64,000 nt of DNA from Fredinandcohnia aciditolerans (lineage in GTDB: Bacteria; Bacillota; Bacilli; Bacillales; Bacillaceae_L), in NCBI GenBank assembly GCA_003640645.1, contig QGHH01000010.1, positions 62,001 through 126,000 on the forward strand, in the 5' to 3' direction. Position numbers and translations under genes: made by a program. Below are positions 9,563 to 19,558 of this stretch, in pieces; position 1 is the first letter of the stretch; each line of letters starts with the position of its first letter. The notes below the pieces were generated by a model that ran no database searches, was not told where the DNA came from, and saw only the letters and a list, made by a program, of their open reading frames with translations.

Positions 9563-9575
9563 ATGATACTCTACC

Positions 9576-9608
9576 AAAAGTCGCTAGGAAAACTAGCGGC
9601 TTTTTTGT
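9576..9608 (+). terminator. Terminator after ytpQ
   Basis: GTCGCTAG pairs with CTAGCGGC around GAAAA (one G-T pair), followed by TTTTTTG. It separates ytpPQ from sftA. Confidence 0.88.
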
Positions 9609-9647
9609 TACAATAAGGAATAGAATTGAAATGGAAGAGTGATAGTT

Positions 9648-12500
9648 GTGAATTGGATAAAAAGATTACTACATTTTTTACAGACGGACGATGATGATCC
9701 AATTGAAATAAAAACGACTCAAATCAGACAAAACAAACCTGTTGAGGCAAGAGTGAAATTTGAATACCCAAAGGGGAAATTTCGATTTCCAGTCATACCA
9801 GATCATGAAAAAACAAGAATAAAAAAGGAAAAGGTACAAACAAGGCAAACTCAGCGAACACACCAAAGTCAGCGAACAAAGCAAGTACAAAAAACACAGC
9901 AAACAGAAAAAGCTCAGCAAACTCAACAAACAAGAAACTCACAACCAATTAGGAATTCAACACCTAAAACCGTTGTAAATTTACAAGAGAAACAACCCTT
10001 TCAACCATCCGAGACACCATCCCCGGTATTCGGTCTAGGTAAACCAAAGCCTCAGGAAATAGCTCAGGAAGTAGTAGAGTTTGAACTTCCTTCAACGCCT
10101 ACTGCTGATACAGAGTCAATTGCTAGGGCATGGAAAGAAGCACAAGAAGAGGTTGCTTCAACAATCATAACGGAGCAAGTTGGACAAGTTGAACCAAAAC
10201 AGTATAACGTTTCAACTGCATTAGAAGATACCGAGCAAAAGGTGGCAAGCTTTGCGAATCAATTAATAAATGAAGAAGAGGAAACTGAGGTAGTATCGGC
10301 TGCTATTGAGCCACAAATCAAAGAGTCTATTAAAGAGGAACCTCCAATACAAGTTTTTGTGGAGGAGAAACTGAATACCTCTGAGGATACAAATTTAGTT
10401 GAACAAGAAAAGGTACATACTGAAGAAAATGCGACAGAAGAACCTGTAAATCAGATTGAAAATATGGAAACTCAAGAAAGTCCAAAAGTGGAGGAAACTG
10501 AATATCCTGTAGAGAACACTGAAACACAGGTTGAACAGACAGACAAAACTGAACAGAGAAGTACAGAGCCGAGACGCTCCAATATACCGTTTAATGTATT
10601 AATGTTTAAAAAGGATAAACAGAAATTGTCACAGCGGCAACCAGAAAAAGTAACACAAGTAACTTCTTTCGAAACAAGGCAAAATGAACAGTCGGTTGAG
10701 CAAGAAGCACCAAGGCAAAATGAACAACAGGTTGAGCAAGAAGCACCAAGACAAAATGAACAGCCGGTTGAGCAAGAAGCACCAAGGCAAAATGAACAGC
10801 CGGTTGAGCAAGAAGCACCAAGGCAAAATGAACAGCCGGTTGAGCAAGAAGCACCAAGACAAAATGAACAACCGGTTGAGCAAGAAGCACCAAGGCAAAA
10901 TGAACAGCCGGTTGAGCAAGAAGCACCAAGGCAAAATGAACAGCCGGTTGAGCAAGAAGCACCAAGGCAAAATGAACAACAGGTTGAGCAAGAAGCACTA
11001 AGACAAAATCAACAATTAGTTGAGCAGGAACAACCAATGAATCAAGAATTACAAATACATCGGGAAGACGAAATTCAACAACCTGGCTATACTTTCCCAG
11101 AGCTAACTTTCTTAAATGCGCCTCCTGCCGAACAAGCTGATGACAGTCAATGGTTACTTGACCAGCAAAATATTTTAGACCAGACTCTAAGAAATTTTAA
11201 AGTGCGTGCAAAAGTGGTGAATGTAACACAGGGTCCTGCAGTTACTAGATTTGAGGTACACCCAGAGCCTGGAGTGAAAGTAAATAAAATTACAAATCTA
11301 TCAGATGATATTAAATTAAGTTTGGCTGCTAAGGATATTCGGATCGAAGCACCGATTCCTGGAAAAAATACAATTGGTATAGAAGTACCAAATAGAAAAA
11401 GCAAACCTGTACTATTAAAGGAAATAATTGAAAGTCCTGAATTCAAAACAAATGAATCACCATTAGCAGTCGCAATGGGTCTTGATATCTCTGGAAAGCC
11501 AATTGTAACGGATTTACAAAAGATGCCGCATGGACTTATCGCGGGTGCGACTGGTTCGGGTAAAAGTGTATGTATTAACGCCATGCTTGTCAGTTTGCTT
11601 TATAAGGCATCACCGGATGAAGTGAAGCTACTACTTATCGATCCCAAAATGGTAGAATTGGCACCTTATAACCATATTCCTCATCTTGTTAGCCCAGTTA
11701 TTACGGATGTAAAGGCCGCAACAGCTTCTTTAAAGTGGGCAGTTGAAGAAATGGAAAGAAGATATGAATTATTTGCCCATACCGGTGTTCGTGATATTGG
11801 TAGATATAATGAAATGGTGAAAAAACATGATGAGAAAAGTGGAAAATTACCTTATCTCGTGATTATCATTGATGAGCTTGCTGATTTAATGATGGTGGCG
11901 CCAGGGGATGTGGAGGATTCAATCTGCCGAATTGCACAAAAAGCAAGGGCCTGTGGAATCCATTTAATTCTTGCAACACAACGCCCATCGGTTGATGTTA
12001 TCACAGGACTTATCAAAGCAAATATTCCAACTCGTATCGCGTTTTCTGTCTCCTCACAAGTTGACTCAAGAACGATTATTGACTCGAGTGGGGCAGAAAA
12101 ACTGCTTGGAAGAGGAGATATGCTTTTCCTAGAGAATGGTTCTTCAAAACCATTTCGTGTTCAAGGCAACTTTGTTACAGACGATGAAATCGAGGAAGTT
12201 GTTAACTTTGTAAAATCAGAGATGAAGCCAAGCTATATGTTTGAACAGGACGAGCTCCTAAAGAAAGCTTCAATTACAAATGAAGAGGATGAGCTCTTCT
12301 TTGAGGCATGTGAGTTCGTTCTTGAACATGGGGGTGCATCTACCTCTAGTGTCCAAAGACGTTTTAGAATCGGGTATAATCGTGCAGCGCGTCTAATAGA
12401 TATGATGGAAGAACAAGGAATTATCTCTGAATCGCGTGGTAGTAAGCCACGTGAAGTTTTGATAACCGAAGAGGATTTAGCTGATATTTATGAGGGCTGA
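9648..12500 (+). CDS. sftA: DNA translocase SftA (soluble FtsK/SpoIIIE family)
   Basis: A 950-residue soluble DNA translocase that clears chromosome arms from the closing septum. No membrane segments are present, which distinguishes it from SpoIIIE. The N-terminal half (residues about 1-485) is a low-complexity, Q/E/K-rich linker with ten 12-residue repeats at 343-462. The motor follows: alpha/beta domain from about 500, Walker A GATGSGKS at 633-640, Walker [10 protein letters not shown] with D742-E743, and a C-terminal winged-helix gamma domain (about 880-945, [21 protein letters not shown]) for polarity sequences. GTG at 9648, 8 nt after GGAAGAG, gives [11 protein letters not shown], like other SftA proteins. 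It lies just before murC, as in B. subtilis. Confidence 0.95.
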   Translation: MNWIKRLLHFLQTDDDDPIEIKTTQIRQNKPVEARVKFEYPKGKFRFPVIPDHEKTRIKKEKVQTRQTQRTHQSQRTKQVQKTQQTEKAQQTQQTRNSQPIRNSTPKTVVNLQEKQPFQPSETPSPVFGLGKPKPQEIAQEVVEFELPSTPTADTESIARAWKEAQEEVASTIITEQVGQVEPKQYNVSTALEDTEQKVASFANQLINEEEETEVVSAAIEPQIKESIKEEPPIQVFVEEKLNTSEDTNLVEQEKVHTEENATEEPVNQIENMETQESPKVEETEYPVENTETQVEQTDKTEQRSTEPRRSNIPFNVLMFKKDKQKLSQRQPEKVTQVTSFETRQNEQSVEQEAPRQNEQQVEQEAPRQNEQPVEQEAPRQNEQPVEQEAPRQNEQPVEQEAPRQNEQPVEQEAPRQNEQPVEQEAPRQNEQPVEQEAPRQNEQQVEQEALRQNQQLVEQEQPMNQELQIHREDEIQQPGYTFPELTFLNAPPAEQADDSQWLLDQQNILDQTLRNFKVRAKVVNVTQGPAVTRFEVHPEPGVKVNKITNLSDDIKLSLAAKDIRIEAPIPGKNTIGIEVPNRKSKPVLLKEIIESPEFKTNESPLAVAMGLDISGKPIVTDLQKMPHGLIAGATGSGKSVCINAMLVSLLYKASPDEVKLLLIDPKMVELAPYNHIPHLVSPVITDVKAATASLKWAVEEMERRYELFAHTGVRDIGRYNEMVKKHDEKSGKLPYLVIIIDELADLMMVAPGDVEDSICRIAQKARACGIHLILATQRPSVDVITGLIKANIPTRIAFSVSSQVDSRTIIDSSGAEKLLGRGDMLFLENGSSKPFRVQGNFVTDDEIEEVVNFVKSEMKPSYMFEQDELLKKASITNEEDELFFEACEFVLEHGGASTSSVQRRFRIGYNRAARLIDMMEEQGIISESRGSKPREVLITEEDLADIYEG
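10674..11033 (+). repeat. In-frame 36-bp minisatellite in sftA (10 units)
   Basis: Ten head-to-tail units of exactly 36 bp encode the 12-residue repeat [12 protein letters not shown]. The middle eight differ only at a few third positions or a Pro/Gln change; the first and last units are more diverged. It keeps frame and lies in the unstructured linker of SftA. Confidence 0.97.
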
Positions 12501-12527
12501 TAACAATTGTTATCGCCCTTTTTCCTT
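12492..12527 (+). terminator. Terminator after sftA
   Basis: GGGC-(T)-GATAAC pairs with GTTATCGCCC and is followed by TTTTTCC. The sftA stop codon lies inside the stem. Confidence 0.82.
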
Positions 12528-12866
12528 TATAGGTATAAAGAATGAAATGAATTATTCAATATCGGAGAAAAATCAGTGCTACATCAGGTTAATTCTAATG
12601 TCCTACGTTCATAATAAAGATAACTCATCCCACTTTTGCTGTGGTTTCGTAGGACATAACTCATACTTCTTGTTTACTTCTAGTAATTTTTTCGTAATGG
12701 TCTTCACCAATGATTAGTGCTATAATGAAAAAATGTGAGATGATTGTATATACATAAAATTCGATTTTACTTAATAGCACCTATCTCAAAATCATGGGTA
12801 CAATTATCAAAATTAGATGAATTTCATATACTGTCTTACAGATAGACATTGTTGGAGGTTCTTTAT
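12528..12866. other. Intergenic region sftA-murC
   Basis: About 340 bp with no convincing gene. A TATAAT at 12721-12726 is the best -10 box for murC, but no good -35 stands 17 nt before it. A 75-codon open frame that begins within sftA has no ribosome site and an unconvincing composition. I see no riboswitch-like structure. Confidence 0.5.
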
Positions 12867-14165
12867 ATGACAGTTTACCACTTCGTTGGAATCAAAGGTA
12901 CTGGCATGAGTTCATTGGCACAGATACTTCATGACATGAATTATGAAGTTCAAGGGTCTGACCATGAAAAATTTTATTTCACACAAAAGCCTTTAGAGCA
13001 AAGGGGAATAAAGATTTTACCTTTTGACAAGGAAAATATTCATGAAGGTCTGACGGTTATTGCCGGGAATGCCTTCCCTGATACTCATGAAGAAATAGTA
13101 AAAGCGGTCGAAATGGGGTTACCTGTTATTCGCTATCACCGTTTCTTAGGTGAATTTATGAAAAAGTATACGAGCGTTGCCGTAACAGGCTCCCATGGAA
13201 AAACATCTACAACAGGCTTACTTGCACATGTTATGCAAGGAGCAGAGCCTACTTCCTATCTGATTGGAGATGGAAGTGGCAAGGGGTCTGAGAATAATAA
13301 GTATTTTGTTTTTGAAGCATGTGAATACAGACGTCATTTCTTAAGCTATCACCCTGATTATGCGATAATGACGAACATTGATTTTGACCATCCCGATTAT
13401 TTTGCAAATATTGAAGATGTATTCAATGCCTTCCAAGAAATGGCCTTGCAAGTTAAGAAGGGAATTATTGCTTGTGGAGATGATGAATACCTCCAAAGCA
13501 TCCACGCGAAGGTACCTGTTGTGTTTTATGGAATCGGGGAAGAAAATGATTTTCAAGCTCGAAATATCAAGAAAACCACAGAAGGTTCTACCTTTGATGT
13601 TTTCGTAAGAAATACTTTTTTTGCAAGCTTTTCCATCAACGGATACGGAAATCATAATGTGTTAAATGCTTTAGGAGTAATTGCATTATGTCATTATGAA
13701 AATATTGATGTGTCCATTATTCAAGAGCGTTTGTTGAGCTTCGGTGGTGTGAAGCGTAGGTTCTCTGAGAAACGAGTCGGAAATCAAATATTAATTGATG
13801 ATTATGCACATCATCCAACAGAGATCAATGCAACAATTGAAGCTGCAAGACAAAAATATCCTGATCGTGAAATTGTAGCGATTTTCCAACCACATACATT
13901 TACAAGAACACAGACATTCTTGGATGACTTTGCTGCAAGCTTAGTAAAAGCTGATCAAGTTTATCTATGTGATATTTTTGGTTCAGCCCGTGAAAATAAA
14001 GGTGAGCTTTCTATTGGGGATTTACAAGGGAAAATCCCAGGTTCTGAGTTAATTCAAGAAGAAAATACTTCTATCCTTAAAAAACATGAGAATAGTGTAT
14101 TAATTTTTATGGGAGCCGGCGACATTCAAAAATTTCAGGATGCCTACGAAAAGGCAGTCGTATAA
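12867..14165 (+). CDS. murC: UDP-N-acetylmuramate--L-alanine ligase MurC
   Basis: A 432-residue ATP-dependent ligase that adds the first amino acid (L-Ala) to UDP-MurNAc in cytoplasmic peptidoglycan precursor synthesis. The N-terminal UDP-binding [11 protein letters not shown] is at residues 8-18, the ATP P-loop GSHGKTST at 108-115, the central [10 protein letters not shown] and the C-terminal [10 protein letters not shown] motifs are all present. ATG at 12867 is set 8 nt after GGAGG and gives the family N terminus [11 protein letters not shown]; the upstream TTG is rejected. It is followed by a strong terminator. Expression is probably constitutive. Confidence 0.97.
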   Translation: MTVYHFVGIKGTGMSSLAQILHDMNYEVQGSDHEKFYFTQKPLEQRGIKILPFDKENIHEGLTVIAGNAFPDTHEEIVKAVEMGLPVIRYHRFLGEFMKKYTSVAVTGSHGKTSTTGLLAHVMQGAEPTSYLIGDGSGKGSENNKYFVFEACEYRRHFLSYHPDYAIMTNIDFDHPDYFANIEDVFNAFQEMALQVKKGIIACGDDEYLQSIHAKVPVVFYGIGEENDFQARNIKKTTEGSTFDVFVRNTFFASFSINGYGNHNVLNALGVIALCHYENIDVSIIQERLLSFGGVKRRFSEKRVGNQILIDDYAHHPTEINATIEAARQKYPDREIVAIFQPHTFTRTQTFLDDFAASLVKADQVYLCDIFGSARENKGELSIGDLQGKIPGSELIQEENTSILKKHENSVLIFMGAGDIQKFQDAYEKAVV

Positions 14166-14206
14166 AGAAAGACCTTTGCGAAACATATCGCAAAGGTCTT
14201 TCTTTT
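14166..14206 (+). terminator. Strong terminator after murC
   Basis: A perfect 13-bp stem of AAAGACCTTTGCG and CGCAAAGGTCTTT is followed by TCTTTTC. Confidence 0.93.
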
Positions 14207-14208
14207 CT

Positions 14209-14375
14209 ATGTCCAGCTCGAGCGCCTAGCCCTATCTGGTCTAGCCAGTCAGTCAAGAAGGACACAAGACATCCTTCTTGAGGGCTTTTCTTATGCTTGT
14301 TGGACTTGCATAGGAAGTGCTGACATCGGCGTTTGCCACAAGACGGCAGTAGTTAGTCGACGTTTCCTCTTACAA
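14209..14375. repeat. Degenerate dispersed Bacillus intergenic repeat, copy 1
   Basis: The segment begins TGTCCAGCTCGAGCGCCTAG, has the central CTTATGCTTGT box and ends near GCGCATTTC. From memory, this matches the outline of a repeat scattered through Bacillaceae intergenic regions (TCCAGCnCC ... CTTATGCTTGTCG ... GCGCTTTTC). An internal hairpin is formed by AAGAAGGA and TCCTTCTT. Two more degraded copies lie at about 33150 and 53338. Confidence 0.6.
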
Positions 14376-14393
14376 GGCAATGCGCATTTCAAT

Positions 14394-15509
14394 TTACTTT
14401 AGATTTTCTGGGTTTAATGGTTCAAGCTCTGGGATAACGAAGCGGCCGTCTTTACGAATAAGTACATCATCAAAATAGATCTCTCCACCGCCATATTCAG
14501 GACGTTGAATATTTACCATATCCCAATGGATATTTGAGTTGTTTCCGTTGTATGCATCATCATATGCTTGTCCAGGTGTGAAATGGAAGCTGCCATCAAT
14601 TTTTTCATCAAATAGAATGTCTTGCATTGGATGTTGGATGTATGGATTTACTCCAATTGCAAATTCACCGATAAAACGTGCACCTTCATCTGTATCAAGA
14701 ATTTTATTAATACGCTCAGTATCGTTCGATGTAGCTTCTACAATTTTTCCATCTTTAAAAGTTAGTGAAACATTTTCAAATGTGAAGCCTTGATATGGGG
14801 ATGGCGTATTATATGTTAAAGTACCGTTTACAGAATCACGAACAGGTGCTGTATATACCTCACCATCTGGGATATTCATTTCACCTGCACATTTAATTGC
14901 TTTAATGCCCTTGATGGAGAATGTTAGGTCGGTGCCAGGACCCGTAATGCGTACCTTGTCGGTATTATCCATTAGTTCAACAAGCGCATCCATTGCATTG
15001 CTCATTTTACCGTAATCAAGGTTACATACATTAAAATAGAAATCTTCAAATGCTTCTGTACTCATCTTCGCTAGTTGGGCCATCGAAGAATTTGGATAAC
15101 GCAGAACTACCCATTTTGTCTTTGGTACACGTATTTCACGATGTACTTTTTTACCGACTGTATTTCCTTCAATTTTCATTTTTTCATCCGGTACATCTGC
15201 AAACTCATTAATATTATCACCAGAACGTAAGCCTATATAGGCATCCATTTTGCTCATAACATCCGCTTCAAAGTCCGCTTTCATCCCAAACTGCTTTTCC
15301 TGAGCACCTAGTAAAAGAGCACGATCTACTTGGTGGTCTTTTAATGATACAAATGGATATCCACCAGCTTTATATGCTTCATTAATAAGCGCAACCACGA
15401 GTTCACGCTGTAAGCCAAAGTTCTCAATGAGTACTTTTTCACCTTTTCCGAGGCGTACAGAATAATTAATTAAATTACGAGCGAGTGTTTCAATACGAGG
15501 ATCTTTCAT
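14394..15509 (-). CDS. M29-family aminopeptidase (AmpS/PepS type)
   Basis: A 371-residue cytoplasmic metallo-aminopeptidase of family M29, which removes N-terminal residues from peptides using two metal ions. Conserved blocks are GEMNIPDGEVYTAP (first glutamate ligand), GEFAIGVNP (second), FHFTPGQAYDDAY and the C-terminal HWDM (H328, D330). Related Bacillus cereus-type enzymes share this length, whereas B. subtilis AmpS is longer. ATG at 15509 follows TTTGGAGG. It is transcribed opposite to murC and away from ytxGHJ. Peptide specificity is not predictable. Confidence 0.92.
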   Translation of the reverse strand: MKDPRIETLARNLINYSVRLGKGEKVLIENFGLQRELVVALINEAYKAGGYPFVSLKDHQVDRALLLGAQEKQFGMKADFEADVMSKMDAYIGLRSGDNINEFADVPDEKMKIEGNTVGKKVHREIRVPKTKWVVLRYPNSSMAQLAKMSTEAFEDFYFNVCNLDYGKMSNAMDALVELMDNTDKVRITGPGTDLTFSIKGIKAIKCAGEMNIPDGEVYTAPVRDSVNGTLTYNTPSPYQGFTFENVSLTFKDGKIVEATSNDTERINKILDTDEGARFIGEFAIGVNPYIQHPMQDILFDEKIDGSFHFTPGQAYDDAYNGNNSNIHWDMVNIQRPEYGGGEIYFDDVLIRKDGRFVIPELEPLNPENLK

Positions 15510-15655
15510 AGTAAATTGCCTCCAAATTCAATTTTGCTTATGTACATTCCTATTGTAACCGAAAAAAAGGAAATTGTTTATTAAAATAAAATGCTTAGAA
15601 ATTCCTTGGAGGACTTCAATGATTTTTGTCGAAAGTTTAACAATGGGGATAGTAT

Positions 15656-15680
15656 GTTTGATATCGGTAAAATCGGGTAA
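15656..15680 (+). promoter_or_regulatory. Sigma-B-type promoter of ytxGHJ
   Basis: GTTTGA, 13 nt, then GGGTAA fits the sigma-B consensus (GTTTaa-N12-15-GGGtAt). It lies just ahead of the AGGAGG site of ytxG. B. subtilis ytxGHJ is a general stress operon, which agrees. Confidence 0.7.
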
Positions 15681-15706
15681 CAAAGATAGAAGGAGGTGCA
15701 TCACGA

Positions 15707-16159
15707 ATGATTCTTATCTTATACATAAGTGTTGCAATAATTGCTGTAGCTTTTTTAATTTTGGTTATTTATCTCTCAAGGACTCTACGTTCCCTTCAAG
15801 TAACATTGGATAATGTAGCAAGTACTTTATCTGGATTAGAGAAACAAATGGAGGGTGTAACAAGTGAAACAACAGAGCTCTTGCATAAAACAAATAAGCT
15901 TGCAGAAGATATTCAGCAGAAGTCCGAGAGTTTGAATACAGTTGTTGATGCTGTTAAAGACGTTGGAACTTCTTTACAGCGATTCAATAAATCTGTTGGA
16001 AATGTGACAGAAGAAGTGGCAGTACAGTTAGAGAAAAATAAAACCAAAATCTCACAGGTTGTTCAAGTGGGGAATGCTGTAATAGAGATTTGGGATAAAT
16101 GGAAAGATAAGAAACAAAAGCATGACAAACCAATTCCGAATGAAGAAAGGGGATTATAA
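15707..16159 (+). CDS. ytxG: YtxG, DUF948 general stress protein
   Basis: A 150-residue protein with one N-terminal membrane helix (residues about 2-22) and a long coiled-coil-like region rich in heptads ([20 protein letters not shown] onward) ending in a charged tail. This is the DUF948 layout of YtxG, a sigma-B-controlled general stress protein of unknown mechanism. ATG at 15707 follows AGGAGG. Its stop codon overlaps the next start as TAATG, so it is translationally coupled to ytxH. Confidence 0.9.
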   Translation: MILILYISVAIIAVAFLILVIYLSRTLRSLQVTLDNVASTLSGLEKQMEGVTSETTELLHKTNKLAEDIQQKSESLNTVVDAVKDVGTSLQRFNKSVGNVTEEVAVQLEKNKTKISQVVQVGNAVIEIWDKWKDKKQKHDKPIPNEERGL

Positions 16160-16557
16160 TGGGAAAAAATAGTGGTTCAAATTTTATCTTAGGTACAATT
16201 GTAGGTGCAGCGGTGGGCGCTGCAACAGCATTATTTCTAGCGCCAAAAACAGGACAAGAATTCCGTAGGCAGATAAACGATCAAGCTTCTGTTGTAAAAG
16301 AAAAAACAAATTCACTTTCCAAAACAATTTCTGAGCAGTCCAATCAAATTTTAACAAAAGTAAAAGATATTAAATCTCCTGCTGGGCATAGTGAGCCTGA
16401 AGTTGGGCTTGAGAATAATGAATCAAAACCAGATGCTGCGACAGAAGAAACAAATCAGGATTCAGCTGGAAGTGAACAGATATTCCAGGAAAAACTTGCT
16501 GAAGCGAGGCAAGCCTTAGAAGACGCAGAAAATAATACACAAACTACTAACAACTAA
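16159..16557 (+). CDS. ytxH: YtxH-family stress protein
   Basis: A 132-residue protein with the YtxH/gas-vesicle-like N terminus: a glycine/alanine-rich membrane segment (FILGTIVGAAVGAATALFLAP, about residues 9-29) followed directly by KTGQEFRRQINDQA. The remainder is an acidic, low-complexity, probably disordered and helical tail. Function is unknown; B. subtilis YtxH is induced by general stress. It overlaps ytxG by one base and precedes ytxJ by 19 bp, forming a three-gene operon. Confidence 0.9.
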   Translation: MGKNSGSNFILGTIVGAAVGAATALFLAPKTGQEFRRQINDQASVVKEKTNSLSKTISEQSNQILTKVKDIKSPAGHSEPEVGLENNESKPDAATEETNQDSAGSEQIFQEKLAEARQALEDAENNTQTTNN

Positions 16558-16576
16558 TATATAGGGAGATGTAAAA

Positions 16577-16903
16577 ATGGGGAAGGAAAAAATTGAAACA
16601 ATTGAAGAATTTAACCAAGTCTTAGCAAAAGAAAATAAATTTATTTTTATCAAGCACAGTCTTACTTGTCCAATTAGTAAAGCAGCTTTTGATGAGTACG
16701 AACAATTTGTGTCAGACCATGAAAATGTACCAAGCTACTATCTATATGTTCAAGAAGCAAAAGAACTCTCAAACTATATTGCAGAGACCTTTGAAATTAA
16801 ACATGAATCACCACAGGCTCTTCTTTTTGAAGATGGCAAGGTAAAATGGAATGCCTCTCATAGAAGCATAACGAAAGAAGCATTAGTGACTGCTGGTAAA
16901 TAA
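16577..16903 (+). CDS. ytxJ: YtxJ, bacilliredoxin BrxC
   Basis: A 108-residue thioredoxin-fold protein with a single active-site cysteine, Cys31, in HSLTCPISKAAF. The TCPIS motif and the HESPQALLFEDGKV cis-proline region are typical of BrxC, the monothiol bacilliredoxin that reduces bacillithiol mixed disulfides on proteins. The gene implies that the host makes bacillithiol. AGGGAGATGT precedes the ATG at good spacing. It is the last gene of the ytxGHJ operon and is followed by a terminator. Confidence 0.93.
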   Translation: MGKEKIETIEEFNQVLAKENKFIFIKHSLTCPISKAAFDEYEQFVSDHENVPSYYLYVQEAKELSNYIAETFEIKHESPQALLFEDGKVKWNASHRSITKEALVTAGK

Positions 16904-16940
16904 AGAAAAGTCCATGGCTCAAAACCGTGGACTTTTTTTA
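16904..16940 (+). terminator. Terminator after ytxJ
   Basis: AAAAGTCCATGG pairs with ACCGTGGACTTTT around CTCAAA, followed by a T run. Confidence 0.9.
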
Positions 16941-17053
16941 CTAATACGATACAATAATATAAATAATTATTTGATTTGTATGTATTCACCCATCAATGGA
17001 TTGTATCATAATATACTTTATTGCTTAAAAGCGTTTAGGTAATAAAGTTTTTA

Positions 17054-17082
17054 GTGACATATTGAATTTTATCGTTTATAAT
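17054..17082 (+). promoter_or_regulatory. Sigma-A promoter of aroA
   Basis: GTGACA, 17 nt, then TATAAT: 5 of 6 and 6 of 6 matches to consensus. The -10 box lies 77 bp before the aroA start. Confidence 0.75.
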
Positions 17083-17159
17083 GAATTCTAATTACTAGAA
17101 ATATATCATATTTTCGATTAAATTACGATAATAACTTGGGTGGAGAAAGGAAGAGTGAG

Positions 17160-18236
17160 ATGAGTAAAGTAGAACTAGATAACCTACGCGACAGAGTAGA
17201 AGAAATTAATCTTGAAATTCTTAAACTTATTAGTGAACGCGGGAAATTAGTACAAGAAATTGGAAAAGTAAAAGAAACACAAGGTGTTAACCGATACGAT
17301 CCTGTACGCGAAAGAAAAATGTTAAATAACATTTTAGAGCATAATGAAGGACCTTTCGAAACATCAACTGTACAACATATCTTCAAAGAAATTTTCAAGG
17401 CAGGTCTTGAGATTCAAGAAGACGATCATCGCAAAGCTCTCCTTGTTTCACGTAAGAAAAAACCTGAAGATACAATTGTTGATGTAAAAGGTGTAAAAAT
17501 TGGTGATGGCTCACAGCAATTCATCGTTGGACCATGTGCGGTTGAAAGTTATGAACAAACAGCTGCAGTAGCTGCAGAAGCAAAGAAATATGGTTTACGC
17601 CTACTTCGTGGCGGTGCATTCAAGCCAAGAACTTCTCCCTATGATTTCCAAGGGCTAGGACTTGAAGGATTAAAAATCCTAAAACGCGTTGCAGATGAGA
17701 CAAACATGGCTGTTATCAGTGAAATTGTAAACCCTGCAGATATTGAGGTTGCTTGTGATTACATCGATGTTATCCAAATCGGTGCTCGTAACATGCAGAA
17801 CTTTGAATTACTGAAAGCAGCAGGCTCAGTTAAAAAGCCAGTATTATTGAAACGCGGATTGGCTGCTACACTTGATGAATTCGTGAATGCAGCAGAATAT
17901 ATCATATCTCAGGGAAATGATCAAATCATTCTTTGTGAAAGAGGTATCCGTACTTACGAAAAAGCTACTCGTAATACTTTAGATATTTCTGCAGTTCCTA
18001 TCTTAAAACAAGAAACACACTTACCAGTATTTGTTGACGTAACACATTCAACTGGACGTCGTGATTTATTATTGCCATGTGCAAAAGCAGCTCTTGCAAT
18101 TGGAGCAGATGGTGTCATGGCGGAGGTACATCCAGATCCAGCGGTTGCTCTATCAGACTCAGCACAGCAAATGGATTTTGATCAATTTGAAAAATGGATT
18201 ACAGAACTTAAGGCAACTCAAGCCGTTCGTGTTTAA
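17160..18236 (+). CDS. aroA: Bifunctional chorismate mutase / DAHP synthase AroA (AroG type)
   Basis: A 358-residue fusion catalysing the first step of the shikimate pathway (PEP plus erythrose-4-phosphate to DAHP). Residues 1-85 are an AroQ-type chorismate mutase helix bundle ([20 protein letters not shown]), which in B. subtilis binds chorismate and prephenate and gives feedback control. Residues about 100-350 are the DAHP synthase barrel, with GPCAVES at 124-130, [15 protein letters not shown], and [16 protein letters not shown] at 17160 after GAAAGGAAG is chosen over the in-frame ATG at 17136. It is upstream of ccpA as in B. subtilis. Confidence 0.96.
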   Translation: MSKVELDNLRDRVEEINLEILKLISERGKLVQEIGKVKETQGVNRYDPVRERKMLNNILEHNEGPFETSTVQHIFKEIFKAGLEIQEDDHRKALLVSRKKKPEDTIVDVKGVKIGDGSQQFIVGPCAVESYEQTAAVAAEAKKYGLRLLRGGAFKPRTSPYDFQGLGLEGLKILKRVADETNMAVISEIVNPADIEVACDYIDVIQIGARNMQNFELLKAAGSVKKPVLLKRGLAATLDEFVNAAEYIISQGNDQIILCERGIRTYEKATRNTLDISAVPILKQETHLPVFVDVTHSTGRRDLLLPCAKAALAIGADGVMAEVHPDPAVALSDSAQQMDFDQFEKWITELKATQAVRV

Positions 18237-18245
18237 CTTTATCCA

Positions 18246-18320
18246 GCCTCGAGGCGGATGCCTCAGATTTTTCAAGCTTGCTTGAATAAAATCTGGGAGC
18301 AAATACGCCAAGGCGCATTT
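18246..18320. repeat. Cluster of small palindromes between aroA and ccpA
   Basis: Three closely packed dyads: GCCTCGAGGC with an alternative GAGGC-GGAT-GCCTC hairpin (18246-18264), a long imperfect hairpin from CAGATTTTTCAAG to AAATCTG (18264-18295), and AAATACGCC with GGCGCATTT (18301-18320). Each is distinct from the terminator that follows. Confidence 0.6.
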
Positions 18321-18333
18321 GATTTTTCAAGAA

Positions 18334-18367
18334 GACCTCCTACTGTCAAAGTAGGAGGTTTTTTCGA
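18334..18367 (+). terminator. Terminator upstream of ccpA
   Basis: ACCTCCTAC pairs with GTAGGAGGT around TGTCAAA, followed by TTTTTTC. It ends the aroA transcript. Confidence 0.9.
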
Positions 18368-18525
18368 GCTTTTTTAACGAATTTGTTAAGAATTGCACAA
18401 AGTAATTGCCCTAGAGGAGTAAGTATCGTATGATTATTAGATAAAATAAGCAAACATGACATTTGTTTGAATAAAAAAGTTAATACTAACATATAAGTGG
18501 TAACTTGAAATAAGGAGTGCTGTCA

Positions 18526-19527
18526 ATGAATGTGACAATCTATGATGTTGCGAGGGAAGCCAATGTCTCCATGGCAACCGTATCGCGTGTTGTAAATGGT
18601 AACCCAAATGTAAAACCAACAACTCGAAAGAAAGTACAAGAAGCAATTGATCGATTAGGCTATCGCCCGAATGCTGTTGCTCGTGGACTAGCTAGTAAAA
18701 AAACGACAACAGTTGGAGTAATCATTCCAGATATCTCAAATATTTTTTACTCAGAGCTTGCACGTGGAATTGAAGATATTGCGACAATGTATAAGTACAA
18801 TATTATCCTCAGTAACTCTGACCAAAATAAGGACAAAGAACTACACTTATTAAATACAATGCTTGGAAAGCAAGTGGATGGTATTGTATTTATGAGTGGA
18901 AATATTACAGGAGAACATGTCGAGGAATTTGAAAAGTCTCCTGTTCCGATTGTCTTAGCTGCCTCAGTGGAGAGTACAAATACGGTCCCAGCTGTAACAA
19001 TCGATGTCGAACAGGCTGCATACGATGCAGTAACAGAATTGGCTAATAAAGGCCATAAGAAAATTGCGTTTGTTACAGGTCCATTAAATGAACCAATTAA
19101 TGGTGAAAAGAAATTAAATGGTTATAAACGGGCTATCGAGGATGCAGGACTTTCATATAAGGAAGACTTTGTAATCGAAGGAGATTACACATATGATTCT
19201 GGTATTGAAGGTTTTGAGAGAATCCATGAATTAGAAGATAAACCTACTGCTGTATTTGTAGGTACGGATGAAATGGCATTAGGTGTCATCCATAGTGCAC
19301 AAGATTTAGGTTATTCAATTCCTAATGATTTCGAAATTATTAGCTTTGATAATACACGATTAGCACTCATGGTGCGTCCGCAGCTTACATCAGTTGTTCA
19401 ACCGATGTATGATATTGGAGCAGTAGCGATGAGACTTTTAACTAAGTTCATGAACAAGGAAAATGTTGAAGAGCAAATCGTGACATTGCCACACCGTATT
19501 GAATTTAGAAACTCAACAAAGGAATAG
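18526..19527 (+). CDS. ccpA: Catabolite control protein A
   Basis: A 333-residue LacI-family regulator that, with phosphorylated HPr-Ser46, binds cre operators and controls carbon catabolite repression and overflow metabolism. The N-terminal helix-turn-helix is in [20 protein letters not shown] (residues 4-23), followed by the hinge [15 protein letters not shown] and a periplasmic-binding-protein-like core. ATG at 18526 follows AAGGAG at 8 nt; the upstream codon in the track of this frame is unnecessary. Several target genes lie in the same window (acsA, acuABC, ackA). A small dyad CAAACA...TTGTTTG precedes it. Confidence 0.97.
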   Translation: MNVTIYDVAREANVSMATVSRVVNGNPNVKPTTRKKVQEAIDRLGYRPNAVARGLASKKTTTVGVIIPDISNIFYSELARGIEDIATMYKYNIILSNSDQNKDKELHLLNTMLGKQVDGIVFMSGNITGEHVEEFEKSPVPIVLAASVESTNTVPAVTIDVEQAAYDAVTELANKGHKKIAFVTGPLNEPINGEKKLNGYKRAIEDAGLSYKEDFVIEGDYTYDSGIEGFERIHELEDKPTAVFVGTDEMALGVIHSAQDLGYSIPNDFEIISFDNTRLALMVRPQLTSVVQPMYDIGAVAMRLLTKFMNKENVEEQIVTLPHRIEFRNSTKE

Positions 19528-19530
19528 TTA

Positions 19531-19558
19531 AAAACACGGCCCGAGGCCGTGTTTTTTA
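19531..19558. terminator. Bidirectional terminator ccpA/acuC
   Basis: AAAACACGGCC pairs with GGCCGTGTTTT around CGA. T runs flank both sides, so it can serve both convergent genes. Confidence 0.9.

Noticed and set aside
10606-11037. Long overlapping open frames on both strands in the sftA minisatellite
   Set aside because: They arise because the 36-bp repeat is a multiple of three and lacks stops in several frames; only the SftA frame continues into conserved domains.
12490-12717. 75-codon open frame between sftA and murC
   Set aside because: It begins within sftA, covers the terminator, and has no ribosome site or recognisable sequence.
15574-15813. 79-codon open frame overlapping ytxG
   Set aside because: It overlaps the sigma-B promoter and ytxG in another frame and has no supporting features.
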